Source: Pseudomonadota bacterium
GTDB lineage: Bacteria > Bdellovibrionota_B > Oligoflexia > Oligoflexales > Bin106
DNA: 24,950 nucleotides
Reading direction: 5' to 3'
NCBI GenBank assembly: GCA_026710525.1
Contig: JAPOQT010000124.1
Location: 1-24,950, forward strand
Translations under genes and position numbers: made by a program
Notes under the pieces: generated by a model
Database searches by the model: none
Seen by the model: the letters and a program-made list of their open reading frames with translations, nothing else
What the model was told of the DNA's origin: nothing
In this document: positions 23,959 through 24,950 of the stretch, one piece after another
Layout: every line of letters begins with the position of its first letter
How positions within the stretch are numbered: the first letter of the stretch is position 1

Positions 23959-24950
23959 GTGGCAAAAACAACCCAAAGTAAATCAGAATGCTGGGAGCTG
24001 AACCGAGATGGTAAGCAGCATTATTATCTCGCTGTGCCAGACATGGTTTCGTTTTATCTGCCTTCTGAATCATGGCGGGTTTTTCAAACAACGGTTCGTC
24101 GTATTTTGGCTAACGACTCTCACTCCCTCAGTTTTGTCTGTTTTCAGCCAGCGAGAGATCAGCACCGACTTTTACTATCAGCCGGGTATTTACCAAGTAA
24201 GCAAGCAGCCCATTTGAGTGAGTTAAGGCATTTCTTCCGCTTTCTTTACGCGCAGAGAGATCGTTTAACATTTTGGCTAGCTTCATCGGTGACTGACTCT
24301 TTTTTTGAGTTAATGCTCTGTTGTCAGAAAATTTGGTTTTATCAACCAACTGTGTTTCTTGGTTTTCCTGAATGGGAGAGGGGTTTTCCGCCTTTAGGTG
24401 GTGTTTGTGAATTAAGCTGGCATGCAGGAGATCTGAAAAAAAGCTTTTGGCAGAAAAACAAGATATTCCGACCGTGGATGGCATCTGAATCAACAGCCCT
24501 TGGCCTTGAATGGATTGCAGAGCCCGTGTTTTATCAGTGGCTAAAAGAGCAACAGATGACCCCAGGTACTGAGGCAGGTCTTAAAACCAAGAGTCATTCG
24601 GTCGGTTACCCATTTCCTTGGATATCCTTATTATCAGGGCAGAAGGCGAATAAAGGCGGTTGTGTGGCAAAACCTGAGTGGTTAGCTGCCATCTTTAGTC
24701 AAAGTCCTAACATGAGGCCCCAGAAAAAAATAGTTCACTCATTTACGGAGGTATCATGGGATATTTTGTGGTACAGAAAAGACCAAGAGAACAGTCATAG
24801 TGATTATGATCACTGTCGTGATTTGCTCAATGTGTGGTCTGAGGTGTTACATTTGGGTGCTACCCCAAGTTCCTGTGATCAAGGAAATAGTCAGTTACTA
24901 TTCAGACACTTTGGTTCCGAGTCATCTTTGCTGTTAGATCATCAGGATCA
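23959..24950 (+). CDS. Protein of unknown family, 3' end beyond the window
   Basis: The frame opens at GTG 23959 with AAAGG 7 nt upstream and stays open to the right edge, giving 330 residues so far. It starts MAKTTQSKSECWELNRDGKQ and has no signal peptide. It is rich in aromatic residues (FRFLYAQRDRLTFWLASS, IWFYQPTVFLGFPEWERGF, PFPWISLLSG) like its upstream neighbour, but I see no alignable similarity between them. It lies 30 bp after that gene, so the three genes from 21676 form one transcription group. No family is recognised. Confidence 0.75.
   Translation, partial: MAKTTQSKSECWELNRDGKQHYYLAVPDMVSFYLPSESWRVFQTTVRRILANDSHSLSFVCFQPARDQHRLLLSAGYLPSKQAAHLSELRHFFRFLYAQRDRLTFWLASSVTDSFFELMLCCQKIWFYQPTVFLGFPEWERGFPPLGGVCELSWHAGDLKKSFWQKNKIFRPWMASESTALGLEWIAEPVFYQWLKEQQMTPGTEAGLKTKSHSVGYPFPWISLLSGQKANKGGCVAKPEWLAAIFSQSPNMRPQKKIVHSFTEVSWDILWYRKDQENSHSDYDHCRDLLNVWSEVLHLGATPSSCDQGNSQLLFRHFGSESSLLLDHQD

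Overview
The window looks like a chromosomal segment of a Gram-negative, cytochrome c-using bacterium with moderate to low GC content. Three things point loosely to the Bdellovibrionota or deltaproteobacterial side of the tree: a type II secretion operon with a PilM-like GspL and a GspN of the Leptospira/Bdellovibrio/deltaproteobacterial kind, several lipoproteins of no recognised family, and the mixture of housekeeping genes. This placement is an inference from gene style, not from a marker gene. No rRNA, tRNA, CRISPR array or transposase was seen.

Layout. (1) 1-5787, minus strand: the distal half of a type II secretion operon, gspI-gspJ-gspK-gspL-gspM-gspN, with gspN running off the left edge. 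No gspC-H genes lie upstream, so the operon is split or starts at gspI. (2) 5820-10069, plus strand: an accessory block of two full-length paralogous lipoprotein genes (586 and 511 codons). Between them lies a badly decayed and internally deleted third copy, which fills what would otherwise be an 800-bp gap. (3) 10197-12314, minus: hflC and hflK. (4) 12474-14698, minus: a CNNM/CBS/CorC_HlyC membrane protein overlapping an unusually long ybeY. (5) 14820-15783, minus: trmB and an unannotated 51-codon membrane protein with a strong ribosome binding site and a good upstream promoter. (6) 15923-21521, minus: a cytochrome c maturation (Ccm system I) cluster. In transcription order it runs: a lipoprotein with internal PGxY repeats, ccmA, ccmB, ccmC, a 50-codon ccmD, ccmE, about 600 bp with no supportable gene and a long palindrome, then ccmG. 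ccmF, ccmH and ccmI are not present. (7) 21676-24950, plus: a divergent three-gene group of a TPR protein and two large aromatic-rich proteins of unknown family, the last running off the right edge and starting at GTG 23959.

How the genes fit together. GspI, GspJ and GspK are pseudopilins, and GspL and GspM form the inner-membrane platform of the secretion machine. GspN is an accessory subunit. HflK and HflC form the membrane complex that controls FtsH proteolysis. CcmA-E move and load heme, and CcmG keeps apocytochrome thiols reduced. YbeY and TrmB act on rRNA and tRNA. The least explained content is the lipoprotein family of region 2, the PGxY-repeat lipoprotein translationally coupled to ccmA, and the three-gene group at the right end.
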